Shown here in pieces: positions 50,768 through 62,591 of a stretch of DNA of 64,000 nt. The stretch lies in NCBI RefSeq assembly GCF_021033825.1, contig NZ_JAIFXZ010000002.1, forward strand, positions 248,001-312,000, written 5' to 3'. This DNA is from Dietzia aurantiaca. GTDB lineage: Bacteria; Actinomycetota; Actinomycetes; Mycobacteriales; Mycobacteriaceae. Under the pieces are notes generated by a model, which saw only the letters and a list, made by a program, of their open reading frames with translations, made no database searches and had not been told where the DNA came from. A program made the position numbers and the translations under genes. Every line of letters starts with the position of its first letter. Within the stretch, counting starts at the first letter, position 1.

Positions 50768-51610
50768 TCAGCCGCGCCAGTCGAAGGAGTCCGGGTCCGG
50801 GCCCGATCGGGACCCGTTGTGCAACGACGAGATCGAGGCCATCTGTTCCTCGGTCAGCTCGAAATCGAACACCTCGAGGTTCTCGCGCATCCGTGCCGGA
50901 TCAGAGGACTTGGGAAAGACGATGTCACCGCGCTGCACGGTCCAGCGCAGGACCACCTGTGAGACGCTGCGATCGACCTGTCGTGCCAGCGCCTCGAGCT
51001 GGGGATCACCGAACACCGTGCCCTGGGCCAGCGGGCTCCAGGCCTCCACCGCGATCCCGCGGGCGGCGCAGGACTCCCGCAGTTCGTCGTTGACGAAGTA
51101 GGGGTTGGACTCGATCTGGTCGACGACCGGCGTACTCAGGCCGGCCTCCGCCAGCCGCGCGAGGTTCGCGTCCGTGAAGTTGGAGACACCGACCGAGTCG
51201 ACGGGAAGGTCGGCCTTGATCTCCTCCATGACCTCCCAGACCCGGGCGACGTCCTCGTGCATGGCCAGCGGCCAGTGCACCAGGTACAGGTCGATGCGAC
51301 CGCCGAGGGCCTCCAGTGAACGCTCGGTGGCCTCGCGCGCGGCATTTTTCTCGTGGAACTGGTTGTTGAGCTTGGTCGTGACCCACAGATCCGCGCGATC
51401 CAGACCCGAGGCCGCGACAGCGCGCCCCACTCCCTCCTCGTTGCCGTACATCTGCGCGGTGTCGAGGTGCCGGTACCCGGCCTCGAGCGCGAGGGACACC
51501 ACCCTCTCCGTGTCCTCGGGCGGGACCTGGAACGTGCCGAACCCCAACTGCGGGATCGCACGCCCGTCGTCGAGGAGGATGGTCGGGATCTGCGGCTCCG
51601 TGGTGCTCAT
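50768..51610 (-). CDS. aldo/keto reductase
   Basis: NADPH-dependent reductase of the 2,5-diketo-D-gluconate-reductase type (AKR5-like), reducing aldehydes or ketones. The 280-residue product has the catalytic set in place: Asp and Tyr in HLDTAQMYGNEEGVG (near 45-59), Lys in WVTTKLNN (near 76) and His in LVHWPLA (near 110). It also shows the cofactor-site motifs SNPYFVNDEL and FPKSSDPARMREN. The ATG at 51610 follows TAGGTT by 7 nt; the upstream TTG at 51619 is less likely. Possible role in methylglyoxal or lipid-aldehyde detoxification. Confidence 0.9.
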   Translation of the reverse strand: MSTTEPQIPTILLDDGRAIPQLGFGTFQVPPEDTERVVSLALEAGYRHLDTAQMYGNEEGVGRAVAASGLDRADLWVTTKLNNQFHEKNAAREATERSLEALGGRIDLYLVHWPLAMHEDVARVWEVMEEIKADLPVDSVGVSNFTDANLARLAEAGLSTPVVDQIESNPYFVNDELRESCAARGIAVEAWSPLAQGTVFGDPQLEALARQVDRSVSQVVLRWTVQRGDIVFPKSSDPARMRENLEVFDFELTEEQMASISSLHNGSRSGPDPDSFDWRG

Positions 51611-51617
51611 GCACCCC

Positions 51618-51623
51618 AACCTA
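51618..51623 (-). promoter_or_regulatory. predicted -10 element, leaderless aldo/keto reductase transcript
   Basis: The minus-strand hexamer TAGGTT lies 7 nt before the ATG at 51610, in the 23-nt gap after acnR. Confidence 0.45.
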
Positions 51624-51633
51624 CGCCGACATC

Positions 51634-52203
51634 TCAGTCGCGGGTGACGCGGAGCGACGCCTCCACCAGATCCAGCATCTCGGCCACGTGGTCGGTGCCG
51701 CGCCCGGTGGCCAGGTGGGTGATGAGACCGTCCAACACGATGTCGAGATAGACCCGTAGCACGTCGGCGGGAATGTCAGTGCGCATACGGCCCGAGGCCT
51801 TCTGCTCGCGGAGCCGGGCGACGATCGCGGCATCGACCTCCGCCTGACGGTCCGTCCAGCGCTCGCGGAACTCGGGGTCGGTGCGGATCCGCCGGGCGAT
51901 CTCCAGCCGAGTGCCCAGCCAGGAGAACTCCAGCGGGTCGGCGAGGATCTCCCGCATCACCTGGACCAGCCCCTGCTCGGCCACGGTAGCTGCCATCGCC
52001 GCGGCATCGTCGTCCGCCAGCGCGAGGAAGAGCGCGTCCTTGTCGTCGAAGTGATGGAAGATCGCACCCCGGCTCATCCCGGTGGCCTCCTCCAGCCGGC
52101 GCACGGTGGCACCTTCGAACCCGTACTCCGCAAAGCACCCGCGCGCTCCTGACAGGATCTGGCGACGTCGTGCGTCGATGTGGTCCTGGCTGACCCTGGG
52201 CAT
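51634..52203 (-). CDS. acnR: AcnR, TetR-family repressor of aconitase
   Basis: TetR regulator which in Corynebacterium represses the aconitase gene. The 189-residue product has an N-terminal helix-turn-helix (GFEGATVRRLEEATGMSRGAIFHHF, about 27-50) and an all-helical ligand domain. Length and position directly downstream of acn match C. glutamicum AcnR and M. tuberculosis Rv1474c. The ATG at 52203 has GGAAGG 8 nt upstream; the GTG at 52212 abuts that site and is unlikely. A matching operator lies before acn at 55237-55252. Confidence 0.9.
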   Translation of the reverse strand: MPRVSQDHIDARRRQILSGARGCFAEYGFEGATVRRLEEATGMSRGAIFHHFDDKDALFLALADDDAAAMAATVAEQGLVQVMREILADPLEFSWLGTRLEIARRIRTDPEFRERWTDRQAEVDAAIVARLREQKASGRMRTDIPADVLRVYLDIVLDGLITHLATGRGTDHVAEMLDLVEASLRVTRD

Positions 52204-52295
52204 GTCAGTCACCTTCCTTCAGATACACCGCGGCGGTGCGCAGTCGCCCCGCATCGAGCAGGTCGACCACACACCGCCGTCGATGTGAGAGGGGA

Positions 52296-55103
<2,808 letters not shown>

Positions 55104-55229
55104 GTCAGCTCCACTCGTGGTGTGAATGTCGGTTAGTCATCCCTCCCGGTGTCGCCTGTGTCGTACTTCGGGCGACGCCGGGTCGGACACAGGATCCATT
55201 GTGGACCCTCTGCCCGGTCTGCGACCACC

Positions 55230-55235
55230 AATTTA
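55230..55235 (-). promoter_or_regulatory. predicted -10 element of acn
   Basis: The minus-strand hexamer TAAATT lies 1 nt downstream of the AcnR-like operator, leaving a leader of about 120 nt to the acn start. Confidence 0.45.
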
Positions 55236-55236
55236 G

Positions 55237-55252
55237 CAGTACGCTCGTCCTG
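55237..55252. promoter_or_regulatory. AcnR operator
   Basis: CAGTACGCTCGTCCTG matches the published corynebacterial/mycobacterial AcnR motif CAGNACnnncGTACTG at every fixed position but one (C for A in the second half). It sits between the predicted -10 and -35 of the acn promoter, ideal for repression. Confidence 0.75.
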
Positions 55253-55345
55253 TTTAGCGTCCGGCACGCCCGAACGTGGGGAGCGGTACCGGATCTGACG
55301 CCGTTCGGCGCGTGCGCTCCCGGACGACGACGACGAGGTGGCACC

Positions 55346-55885
55346 ATGTCCGACGTGGACGACCCCGATGACGCCGTGACGACCCTCGCCTATGTGGACG
55401 AGCCCCTGTTGTCGTTGCAGCTGGGCGAGGTCCCGTACTGGCTCGACTACCAGGCCGTCGTCGCCGACCTCGCGGACGACGGGGTGGCCGCGCCGGAGCC
55501 GTTCGTCGACGGGCTCCGCACCGTGGTGGACGACGCGGCCGGTCGCGGCCTCGACCTGAAGGTCGTTTACACCGAGGCGCCCGCCGCCGTATACACCGAC
55601 GCCAGGGATCTGGCGGCGTTCCTCAACGAGGAGTTCGAGGGCACCATCTTCGTCCGGACGCCGGCATTCGTGGGCAGCTCCAGCGACACGATCCCGCGCC
55701 ACCGTCTCGAGGCAGGGCAGGACGACGCATGGGAGGAGTTCGATCCGGTCGCCTCGGCATCGGTCTTCGCCCACAAGGTTGCCGCCCCCGCCCCGGCCTG
55801 GGGTGCACTCACCGCGATCACTCTCGTCCTCGCCATCGTGGCCGTGATCGCGTTCGCCACGGTCCTGCGCCGCCGACGCCGCTGA
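55346..55885 (+). CDS. Rv1476-like membrane protein
   Basis: A 179-residue protein with a soluble N-terminal domain (about 1-145) and one C-terminal membrane helix (about 152-172) followed by a RRRRR anchor, so the soluble domain is probably outside the cell or faces away from the anchor. Position between acn and the RipA-like gene matches M. tuberculosis Rv1476. Function unknown; co-location with a cell-wall hydrolase is conserved. The ATG follows GACGAGG. Confidence 0.85.
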   Translation: MSDVDDPDDAVTTLAYVDEPLLSLQLGEVPYWLDYQAVVADLADDGVAAPEPFVDGLRTVVDDAAGRGLDLKVVYTEAPAAVYTDARDLAAFLNEEFEGTIFVRTPAFVGSSSDTIPRHRLEAGQDDAWEEFDPVASASVFAHKVAAPAPAWGALTAITLVLAIVAVIAFATVLRRRRR

Positions 55886-56233
55886 CCCACCCGGAGCACG
55901 TCTCACCTCCGCGTTCACGACCGGCCGCTGCACGGCCGCCCCGCCGCGTTTCGCCCGCCGCCGAAGGCACGGCCACCGATACCACATCCACGGCGACACG
56001 CCGTCGCGAAACCGGTTTTTCAAGTTACAGCAGTGTATTTTGCCGCCTGATGTTTCACATGTGCTCGCTGTGACCTACGGTGCTTAAGGAACCATAGATT
56101 CTACCGAGCCGGTTGTGACTCCAGTGGCGCAGGGGAAGGCATCACGGGACGTCCTCCACCGACTCGGGCACGCGACCCGTCGAACGGGCCGCGCGAGACG
56201 CCGCACCCCGGTGCGGTCAGCGGAAGGTGAAAC
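55886..56233 (+). other. 348-nt intergenic region with structured leader of the RipA-like gene
   Basis: The middle (about 56020-56105) is unusually AT-rich for this window and has a -10-like TAGATT (56095-56100). About 127 nt of leader then follow with hairpins, including CCCGT-CGA-ACGGG (near 56176-56188) and CCGCAC-CCCG-GTGCGG (56201-56216). The last ends close to the GGAAGG ribosome site. Two TGTGAC hexamers (near 56069 and 56114) are possible regulator sites. The proximal 130 nt hold nothing recognisable. Confidence 0.55.
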
Positions 56234-57793
56234 GTGGAGCCCGACCATTCGTTGCGGCGCACCCGTGGGGTGCGCAACCATAGAAGCCTCGGCCGTGCGC
56301 CCGGGCGCGCCGCCGTCGCCGCGGCTCTCGTCCTGGTGACCGGCACCGCCGTCGTCCAGGTACCTGTCGCCACCGCCCAGGAAGCCGCCCGGGTCGCCCC
56401 GGGTGACATCAGTGGTCTGATCCGTGCGGTCGCCGACGCCACAGCTCGTCTCGATGCGAAGCGCGAGGGGATCGCCGTCGCGCGCGAGGACGTCAACAAA
56501 TCGCTGGTTGATCTGCAGATGGCCCGCGTCGACCTCGATCGCGCCATCGCGGATGTCGACCGCACCGTGACCGAACGCGAGAAAGCCGAGTCGGGTGTCG
56601 AGTCGGCGCGCGGAACCCTGGACGACTACTCGCGGCTCCTACACCGCCAGGGCACCGCCCCGGGCGCCGCATCAGCGCTACTCGACCCCGGCGGCCCGGC
56701 CGACGCCGGCCTTCGCCAGGAGTACCTGCAGCGGGCAGCAGCCGATCAGCGGAGCGTGGTGGGCGACATGGTCGCCGCCGCCGATGAGGCCGCCCGCAGA
56801 GAGAGCGAAGCGCTCGGCGCCCGGGAGGCGGCAGCGCAGCGATACGACGATGCCTCGGCTCGCCGTGACGGTGCAGCGGCCCAGGTCACGTCGGTCTCGA
56901 GCGAGGTCACCACCCTCGAATCAGAGGTCGAGCAGCTCACCCGCGACCTCGAAGAACAGCAGACCGCACTCGCCGCCGCCGGGGCGTCCCCGGCGGGGCC
57001 CGCCACAGGCGGCGCGAACGAGGTCACCGTCGACGAGACCGCGATGCGCGAACAGGCCGTCCGTGCGCTCGCCGACCAGCCCGAAGCCGGCCGGCAGGCG
57101 GCTGACATCGCCTTTGCCCTGCCCTCCCACCTCGATCTCGGCGCCATCCGGCAGTTCGCCGGCGGGTCCTCGGATGAGCTCACCCGTGCTGCGGGCGGGG
57201 CGATCGACGCCGGCAGTGTCGGGGCAGCCGTGGACGCCGGCATCAACGGCGACACCGAGGCCATCGTCCAGCAGGTCGCCGACGCGATCAGCGCGGCCGA
57301 CTTCGGCTCACTCGCCGACGGCCCGGCCGCCCCGAGCAGGCCGGGCCAGGGCAACGGCGGCGTCGACGCCGGCACACCGTCGAGCTCGGCCCGCGTGGAG
57401 ACCGTCGTCAACCGTGCGCTGTCACAGCTCGGCGTGACCTACGCCTGGGGCGGCGGCGACGCCAACGGTCCCACCAAGGGCATCCGCGACGGCGGTGTGG
57501 CGGACAGTCACGGGGACTACAACAAGGTCGGCTTCGACTGCTCCGGACTGATGATCTACGCGTTCGCAGGTGTCGGGAAGGCGCTGCCGCACTACACCGG
57601 TTACCAGTACACCGCGGGACCGCAAGTTCCCGTGGCCGATCGCAAGCGCGGCGACATGCTGTTCTGGCCCGGGCACGTCGCCCTCTACCTCGGCGACGGG
57701 AAGATGGTCGAGGCACCGCAGTCCGGCGACGTCGTGAAGATCTCGCCCGTCCGTATGGCCGGCATCAGCCCGATGGCCGTCCGACTGGTCTGA
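56234..57793 (+). CDS. RipA-like NlpC/P60 peptidoglycan endopeptidase
   Basis: Secreted hydrolase that cuts stem peptides at the septum. The 519-residue product has a signal peptide (about 1-48, hydrophobic AAVAAALVLVTGTAVV, cleavage near ATAQEA). A coiled-coil region follows (about 60-255), then a linker, and the C-terminal NlpC/P60 domain (about 390-519) with catalytic Cys436 in FDCSGL and His481 in GHVALYLG. The GTG at 56234 has GGAAGG 7 nt upstream. M. tuberculosis has tandem ripA-ripB here; only one is present, and it carries the coiled coil. Confidence 0.92.
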   Translation: MEPDHSLRRTRGVRNHRSLGRAPGRAAVAAALVLVTGTAVVQVPVATAQEAARVAPGDISGLIRAVADATARLDAKREGIAVAREDVNKSLVDLQMARVDLDRAIADVDRTVTEREKAESGVESARGTLDDYSRLLHRQGTAPGAASALLDPGGPADAGLRQEYLQRAAADQRSVVGDMVAAADEAARRESEALGAREAAAQRYDDASARRDGAAAQVTSVSSEVTTLESEVEQLTRDLEEQQTALAAAGASPAGPATGGANEVTVDETAMREQAVRALADQPEAGRQAADIAFALPSHLDLGAIRQFAGGSSDELTRAAGGAIDAGSVGAAVDAGINGDTEAIVQQVADAISAADFGSLADGPAAPSRPGQGNGGVDAGTPSSSARVETVVNRALSQLGVTYAWGGGDANGPTKGIRDGGVADSHGDYNKVGFDCSGLMIYAFAGVGKALPHYTGYQYTAGPQVPVADRKRGDMLFWPGHVALYLGDGKMVEAPQSGDVVKISPVRMAGISPMAVRLV

Positions 57794-57856
57794 CGCCGCA
57801 CCGCGGTGACGCGCCCGCCGGGCGACGGTGACCGGTCGGTGGCAGGCGCATCCCGG

Positions 57857-57862
57857 TAGGGT
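57857..57862 (+). promoter_or_regulatory. predicted -10 element of the moxR operon
   Basis: TAGGGT is followed by 7 nt and then the ATG of a 22-codon upstream ORF, so the mRNA would begin at that start codon. Confidence 0.5.
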
Positions 57863-57869
57863 CGTCCCC

Positions 57870-57938
57870 ATGCCCGCCCGGCGGCAGCGCCCCGGGCGAC
57901 CGGATCATCCGATCATGCGAAGGAGCCCGCCGCGGTGA
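57870..57938 (+). CDS. 22-residue leaderless upstream ORF coupled to moxR
   Basis: The frame encodes an Arg/Pro-rich 22-residue peptide starting MPARRQRPGRP. Its TGA (57936-57938) overlaps the moxR GTG as GTGA. The TAGGGT hexamer 7 nt before the ATG supports leaderless translation, and moxR would then start by reinitiation. AAGGAG lies inside the upstream ORF at 57920-57925. The peptide may be only a translational device. Confidence 0.4.
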   Translation: MPARRQRPGRPDHPIMRRSPPR

Positions 57939-58999
57939 GCGATACCCACCCCGACCAGTTGACGTCCCAGGGCGAGCCTCCCGCCGGATCCGCGGCCTCC
58001 GCGGCCGAGGACGCGCGGCTGCTCGAGCGGGCGGTCTACGAGGTCAAGAAGGTCGTGGTGGGCCAGGACCGGCTCATCGAGATGATCCTCGTCGGTCTGC
58101 TCTCCCGCGGACACATCCTTCTAGAAGGTGTGCCGGGCGTGGCGAAGACCCTGACGGTGGAGACCTTCGCCACGGTGGTGGGCGGGTCCTTCCGGCGCCT
58201 CCAGTTCACCCCGGACCTGGTGCCCGCCGACATCGTCGGCACCCGGATCTACCGGCAGGGCCGCGAGGAGTTCGAAGTGGAGCTCGGACCGATCCTGGCC
58301 AATTTCGTGCTGGCCGACGAGATCAACCGCGCCCCCGCCAAGGTCCAGTCGGCGCTGCTGGAGGTCATGGCCGAAGGGCATGTCTCGATCGGCGGACAGA
58401 CGTTCCCCATGCCGTCACCGTTCCTGGTCATGGCCACCCAGAACCCGATCGAGAGCGAGGGTGTCTACCAACTCCCCGAAGCGCAGCGCGACCGGTTCCT
58501 GTTCAAGCTCGTCGTGGACTACCCGAGTCCAGAGGAGGAGCGGGAGATCGTCTACCGGATGGGCGCCACCCCACCGGAGCCGACCCGGATCCTGGGTGTG
58601 GACGCGCTGCAGCGACTGCAAGCGTCCGTACGCGAGGTCTTCGTCCACCACGCACTCGTCGACTACGTGGTGCGCGTGACGATCGCGACACGCGAGCCCG
58701 CGCGCCACGGACTCGAGGACGTGGCCCGGTGGCTCGCCTACGGCGCCTCGCCCCGAGCCACCCTGGGAACGGTCACCGCGGCGCGCGCCCTCGCTCTCGT
58801 CCGCGGACGCGACTACGTGGTGCCCCAGGACATCGTCGATGTCCTCCCCGCCGTCCTGCGCCATCGGCTCGTCCTCACCTACGACGCGCTCGCTGACGAG
58901 ATCACCGCGGACACGGTCGTCCGCCGGGTGCTCGAGGCCGTCCCGCTGCCGCAGATCAGCGCGGTCCCGGCCCAGGCCGGCCCGCCGCCCTCGCCGTGA
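57935..58999 (+). CDS. moxR1: MoxR-family AAA+ ATPase
   Basis: Chaperone-like AAA+ ATPase (Rv1479 position), usually acting with DUF58 and VWA proteins. The 354-residue product has Walker A GVPGVAKT (near 65-72), Walker B and sensor LADEINRAPAKVQSALLEVM, and ATQNPIESEGVYQLPEAQRDRF, the hallmark of the MoxR subgroup. A Pro-rich tail closes it. AAGGAG lies 9 nt before the GTG. Its stop overlaps the DUF58 start (GTGA). Confidence 0.94.
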   Translation: MSDTHPDQLTSQGEPPAGSAASAAEDARLLERAVYEVKKVVVGQDRLIEMILVGLLSRGHILLEGVPGVAKTLTVETFATVVGGSFRRLQFTPDLVPADIVGTRIYRQGREEFEVELGPILANFVLADEINRAPAKVQSALLEVMAEGHVSIGGQTFPMPSPFLVMATQNPIESEGVYQLPEAQRDRFLFKLVVDYPSPEEEREIVYRMGATPPEPTRILGVDALQRLQASVREVFVHHALVDYVVRVTIATREPARHGLEDVARWLAYGASPRATLGTVTAARALALVRGRDYVVPQDIVDVLPAVLRHRLVLTYDALADEITADTVVRRVLEAVPLPQISAVPAQAGPPPSP

Positions 59000-59973
59000 C
59001 CTCCGCGGAGGAGGATCGGCGCGACGACCGGGTCGACGTGTCGTCCCGTGCCGCCCTGAACCAGCTCGAGTTGCTCGTCACACGGCGACTGGACGGTGTC
59101 CTCAACGGTGATCACCGGGGTCTGCTCCCCGGCCCCGGTACCGAGCCGGGGGAGGCCCGCGCCTACGAGCCCGGTGACGACGTGCGGACGATGGACTGGT
59201 CCGTGACCGCCCGGACGACCATCCCGCATATCCGCCAGACCATCGCCGACCGCGAGCTGGAGACGTGGCTCGTCGTCGACCTGTCCGCGTCGCTGGACAT
59301 CGAGGGCCGGTACGGCGCCAAGCGCCGGCTCGTGGAGGCCGCTGTCGCGACGGTCGGATTCCTCTCCGCCGGTGGCGGCAGTCGGGTGGGCATGATCCTG
59401 ACCGGTGACGGTCGGCCCCGCGTACTGCGCGCCACCGGGGGGCGGGACCACGTCCGGCGGCTGCTCGAGGATGTCTCCCGCTCCGCTCCGGAGGTCGCAC
59501 CGGGAGGTGCGCTCGTCGACTGCCTCCACGCCGTCCGCAACGCGGCGCGTCGGCACGGACTGGTGGTGGTGATCTCGGATTTCCTGTCCGAGATCGACTG
59601 GGAACGCTCGCTCCGCCTCCTCGGCACCCGTCACGAGTTCCTGGCCGTGCACGTGGCCGACCCACTCGACATCGCCCTCCCGGCCGTCGGCGTCGCGCTG
59701 CTGCAGGATCCCGCAACCGGAGAGGTCCTCGAACTCGAGGTGGACGACGCTCTCGCGGCGGACTATCGGCGTGCGGCCGCCGAGCATCGCGCCGCGGTTC
59801 ACACAGCGCTACGCCGCTGCGGCGCCCCCGTCCTGGCGCTGCGCACCGACCGCGACTGGGTCCGTGACGTGATCGACTTCGTCGGTGTCCGCAGGCAGGG
59901 CGGGCTGCCCACCGGGGAGAACCTGGACCGCGACCTGCCCGGTGAACAGCCTGCGGAGGAGGCGACCCCATGA
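58996..59973 (+). CDS. DUF58-domain protein
   Basis: Partner of the MoxR ATPase (Rv1480 position). The 325-residue product has the DUF58 core EARAYEPGDDVRTMDWSVTAR (about 52-72), followed by a VWA-like fold with VVDLSASLDI carrying a DxSxS metal site (about 94-103). No membrane helix. Start and stop both overlap neighbours by 4 nt, so the three proteins are made together. Function in this order is thought to involve the cell envelope; not proven. Confidence 0.92.
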   Translation: MTSAEEDRRDDRVDVSSRAALNQLELLVTRRLDGVLNGDHRGLLPGPGTEPGEARAYEPGDDVRTMDWSVTARTTIPHIRQTIADRELETWLVVDLSASLDIEGRYGAKRRLVEAAVATVGFLSAGGGSRVGMILTGDGRPRVLRATGGRDHVRRLLEDVSRSAPEVAPGGALVDCLHAVRNAARRHGLVVVISDFLSEIDWERSLRLLGTRHEFLAVHVADPLDIALPAVGVALLQDPATGEVLELEVDDALAADYRRAAAEHRAAVHTALRRCGAPVLALRTDRDWVRDVIDFVGVRRQGGLPTGENLDRDLPGEQPAEEATP

Positions 59974-60950
59974 GCTTGTCCGAGTTCCAGCACCCGCTGT
60001 GGCTGCTCCTGCTCGCCGCGCCGTTGGCCATCACGATCGGGTACATCATCGCCCTGCGGTCCAAGAAGCGCAGGACGGTCCGCTTCGGCAACTTCGGCGT
60101 CCTCCGGTCGGTGAACACCCGGGGGCGGCGGTGGTTCACGCACGTCCCGGCGGTGCTGCTCATCCTGTCGATGGTCAGTCTCGTGATCGCGATGGCCGGA
60201 CCCCAGAAGGAGCAGAAGGTCCCCCGTAACCGGGCGACGGTGATGCTCGTCGTCGACGTCTCCCTCTCCATGGAGGCCACCGACGTCGCCCCGTCGAGGC
60301 TCGAGGCCGCGCAGCAGGCGGCGACGACCTTCGCCAACAACCTCACCCAGGGCGTCAACCTCGGCCTGGTCTCGTACGCCGGGACAGCCTCGATGCTCGT
60401 GGCACCCACCACCGACCGGGGCCCCGTGGTGCGCGCGGTCGAACGACTACGTCTCGACGAGCGGACAGCCACCGGCGAGGCCATCTACACCGCCACCCAG
60501 GCCATCACGACCTTCACCGAGAGCCTCGGCGGCCCGGATCAGGCGCCGCCGGCGCGCATCGTGCTCCTGTCCGACGGCAAGGAGACGGTCCCCGCACAGC
60601 CGACCGAGGAACGGGGCGCCTTCACCGCGGCCGAGCGCGCCGCGGAGGCCGGGATCCCCGTGTCCACGATCTCGTTCGGCACCATGTACGGCACCGTCGA
60701 CATCCAGGGACGCCCGCAGCCGGTGCCGGTCGATGACGCCTCCCTCGAGACCATCGCCGAGTTGTCCGGCGGCGACTTCTTCACCGCCTCCAGCCTCGAG
60801 GAGCTCGACTCGGTCTACCGGACCCTCGAGGAGCAGATCGGATACGAGTGGAAGAAGGCGGACGCCTCCCGGCCGTGGCTCATCGCCGGTTCGCTCTTGG
60901 CGATGCTCGCCGCCGCCGGCTCGCTCACCGCACACAGGCGTATCCCGTGA
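59970..60950 (+). CDS. VWA-domain membrane protein
   Basis: Third member of the MoxR-DUF58-VWA module (Rv1481 position). The 326-residue product has two N-terminal helices (about 10-29 and 51-72) and a C-terminal helix (about 303-321). Between them is a VWA domain with the intact MIDAS motif VDVSLSMEATDVAPSRL (about 93-109). BatA-type topology: the VWA domain faces the cytoplasm or periplasm depending on helix count. The ATG overlaps the DUF58 stop. Confidence 0.93.
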   Translation: MSLSEFQHPLWLLLLAAPLAITIGYIIALRSKKRRTVRFGNFGVLRSVNTRGRRWFTHVPAVLLILSMVSLVIAMAGPQKEQKVPRNRATVMLVVDVSLSMEATDVAPSRLEAAQQAATTFANNLTQGVNLGLVSYAGTASMLVAPTTDRGPVVRAVERLRLDERTATGEAIYTATQAITTFTESLGGPDQAPPARIVLLSDGKETVPAQPTEERGAFTAAERAAEAGIPVSTISFGTMYGTVDIQGRPQPVPVDDASLETIAELSGGDFFTASSLEELDSVYRTLEEQIGYEWKKADASRPWLIAGSLLAMLAAAGSLTAHRRIP

Positions 60951-61005
60951 CACCGACCCCTGCGTAACCGGAGCACTCGCGGTCCGACCCGGGGGAGCCG
61001 CTCGC

Positions 61006-61749
<744 letters not shown>

Positions 61750-61750
61750 C

Positions 61751-62590
61751 ATGAGCCGGACCGACACCGACAACACAGGCGCGGGCACCGGGCTGCTCGC
61801 CGGTAAGACGATCCTCGTCACCGGCGTCATCACCGACGCGTCGATCGCCTTCCACATCGCCAAGCACTGCCAGCTCCACGGTGCGAAGGTCATCCTCACC
61901 GCGTTCGGACGGCCGTCGCTCGTCAAGGCCATCTCCAAGCGACTTCCGGAGCGCCCGCCGGTGGTCGAGCTGGACGTGCAGAGCGACGAGGACCTGGTGG
62001 CTCTGGCCGACCGGGTCCGAGAGCACACGGGTTCACTGGACGGCGTGGTGCACTCGATCGGCTTCGCTCCGCCGAGCTGTCTCGGCGACCCGTTCCTCGA
62101 CGCCCCGTGGAAGGACGTGGCGGTGGCGCTGGAGGTCTCCGCCTATTCCTACGCGTCCCTGGCCAAGGCCGTTCGACCGCTCCTGAACCCGGGTGCGTCG
62201 ATCATCGGACTGGATTTCGATCCGCGGTTCTCGATGCCGTTCTACAACTGGATGTCGGTCGCCAAGAACGCTCTCGAAGCAGTGAACCGCTACGTCGCCC
62301 GGGAGCTGGGGCCGGATCGGGTCCGCTCCAACCTCATCGCAGCTGGGCCGATCAAGACCCTCGCCGCCAAGGCGATCGCCGGTGATGCGCTCGGTCCGGG
62401 CGGGGAGCTCGACCAGATGCAGGGGGAGTGGGCGCGACGGGCGCCCCTCGGCTGGAACGTCGAGGACCCGACCGCAGTCGCCACCACCGCCGTCGCCCTG
62501 CTCTCTGATCTGATGGCGGCGACCACCGGCACCGTCGTCTATGCCGACGGTGGCGCCGGCACCGTGTCGTTCAGCGAACAGGGACAGTGA
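61751..62590 (+). CDS. inhA: InhA-type enoyl-ACP reductase
   Basis: NADH-dependent enoyl reductase of FAS-II, the isoniazid target in mycobacteria. The 279-residue product shows [13 protein letters not shown] (25-37), DVQ near 75-77, HSIGF with Ser102 (equivalent to M. tuberculosis Ser94) and catalytic Tyr165 and Lys172 in FYNWMSVAK. The N-terminus is about eight residues longer than the M. tuberculosis enzyme. Its presence argues against Corynebacterium, which lacks FAS-II. Confidence 0.95.
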   Translation: MSRTDTDNTGAGTGLLAGKTILVTGVITDASIAFHIAKHCQLHGAKVILTAFGRPSLVKAISKRLPERPPVVELDVQSDEDLVALADRVREHTGSLDGVVHSIGFAPPSCLGDPFLDAPWKDVAVALEVSAYSYASLAKAVRPLLNPGASIIGLDFDPRFSMPFYNWMSVAKNALEAVNRYVARELGPDRVRSNLIAAGPIKTLAAKAIAGDALGPGGELDQMQGEWARRAPLGWNVEDPTAVATTAVALLSDLMAATTGTVVYADGGAGTVSFSEQGQ

Positions 62591-62591
62591 C

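Noticed and set aside
52226-52238. Terminator between acn and acnR
   Set aside because: Only a 5-bp stem (CACCG/CGGTG) with a 3-nt loop and no T-run, too weak to call.
56020-56233. c-di-AMP (ydaO) riboswitch before the RipA-like gene
   Set aside because: The family precedes cell-wall hydrolase genes, but the conserved GGGGTGAAT and CAGCTAACC cores are missing.
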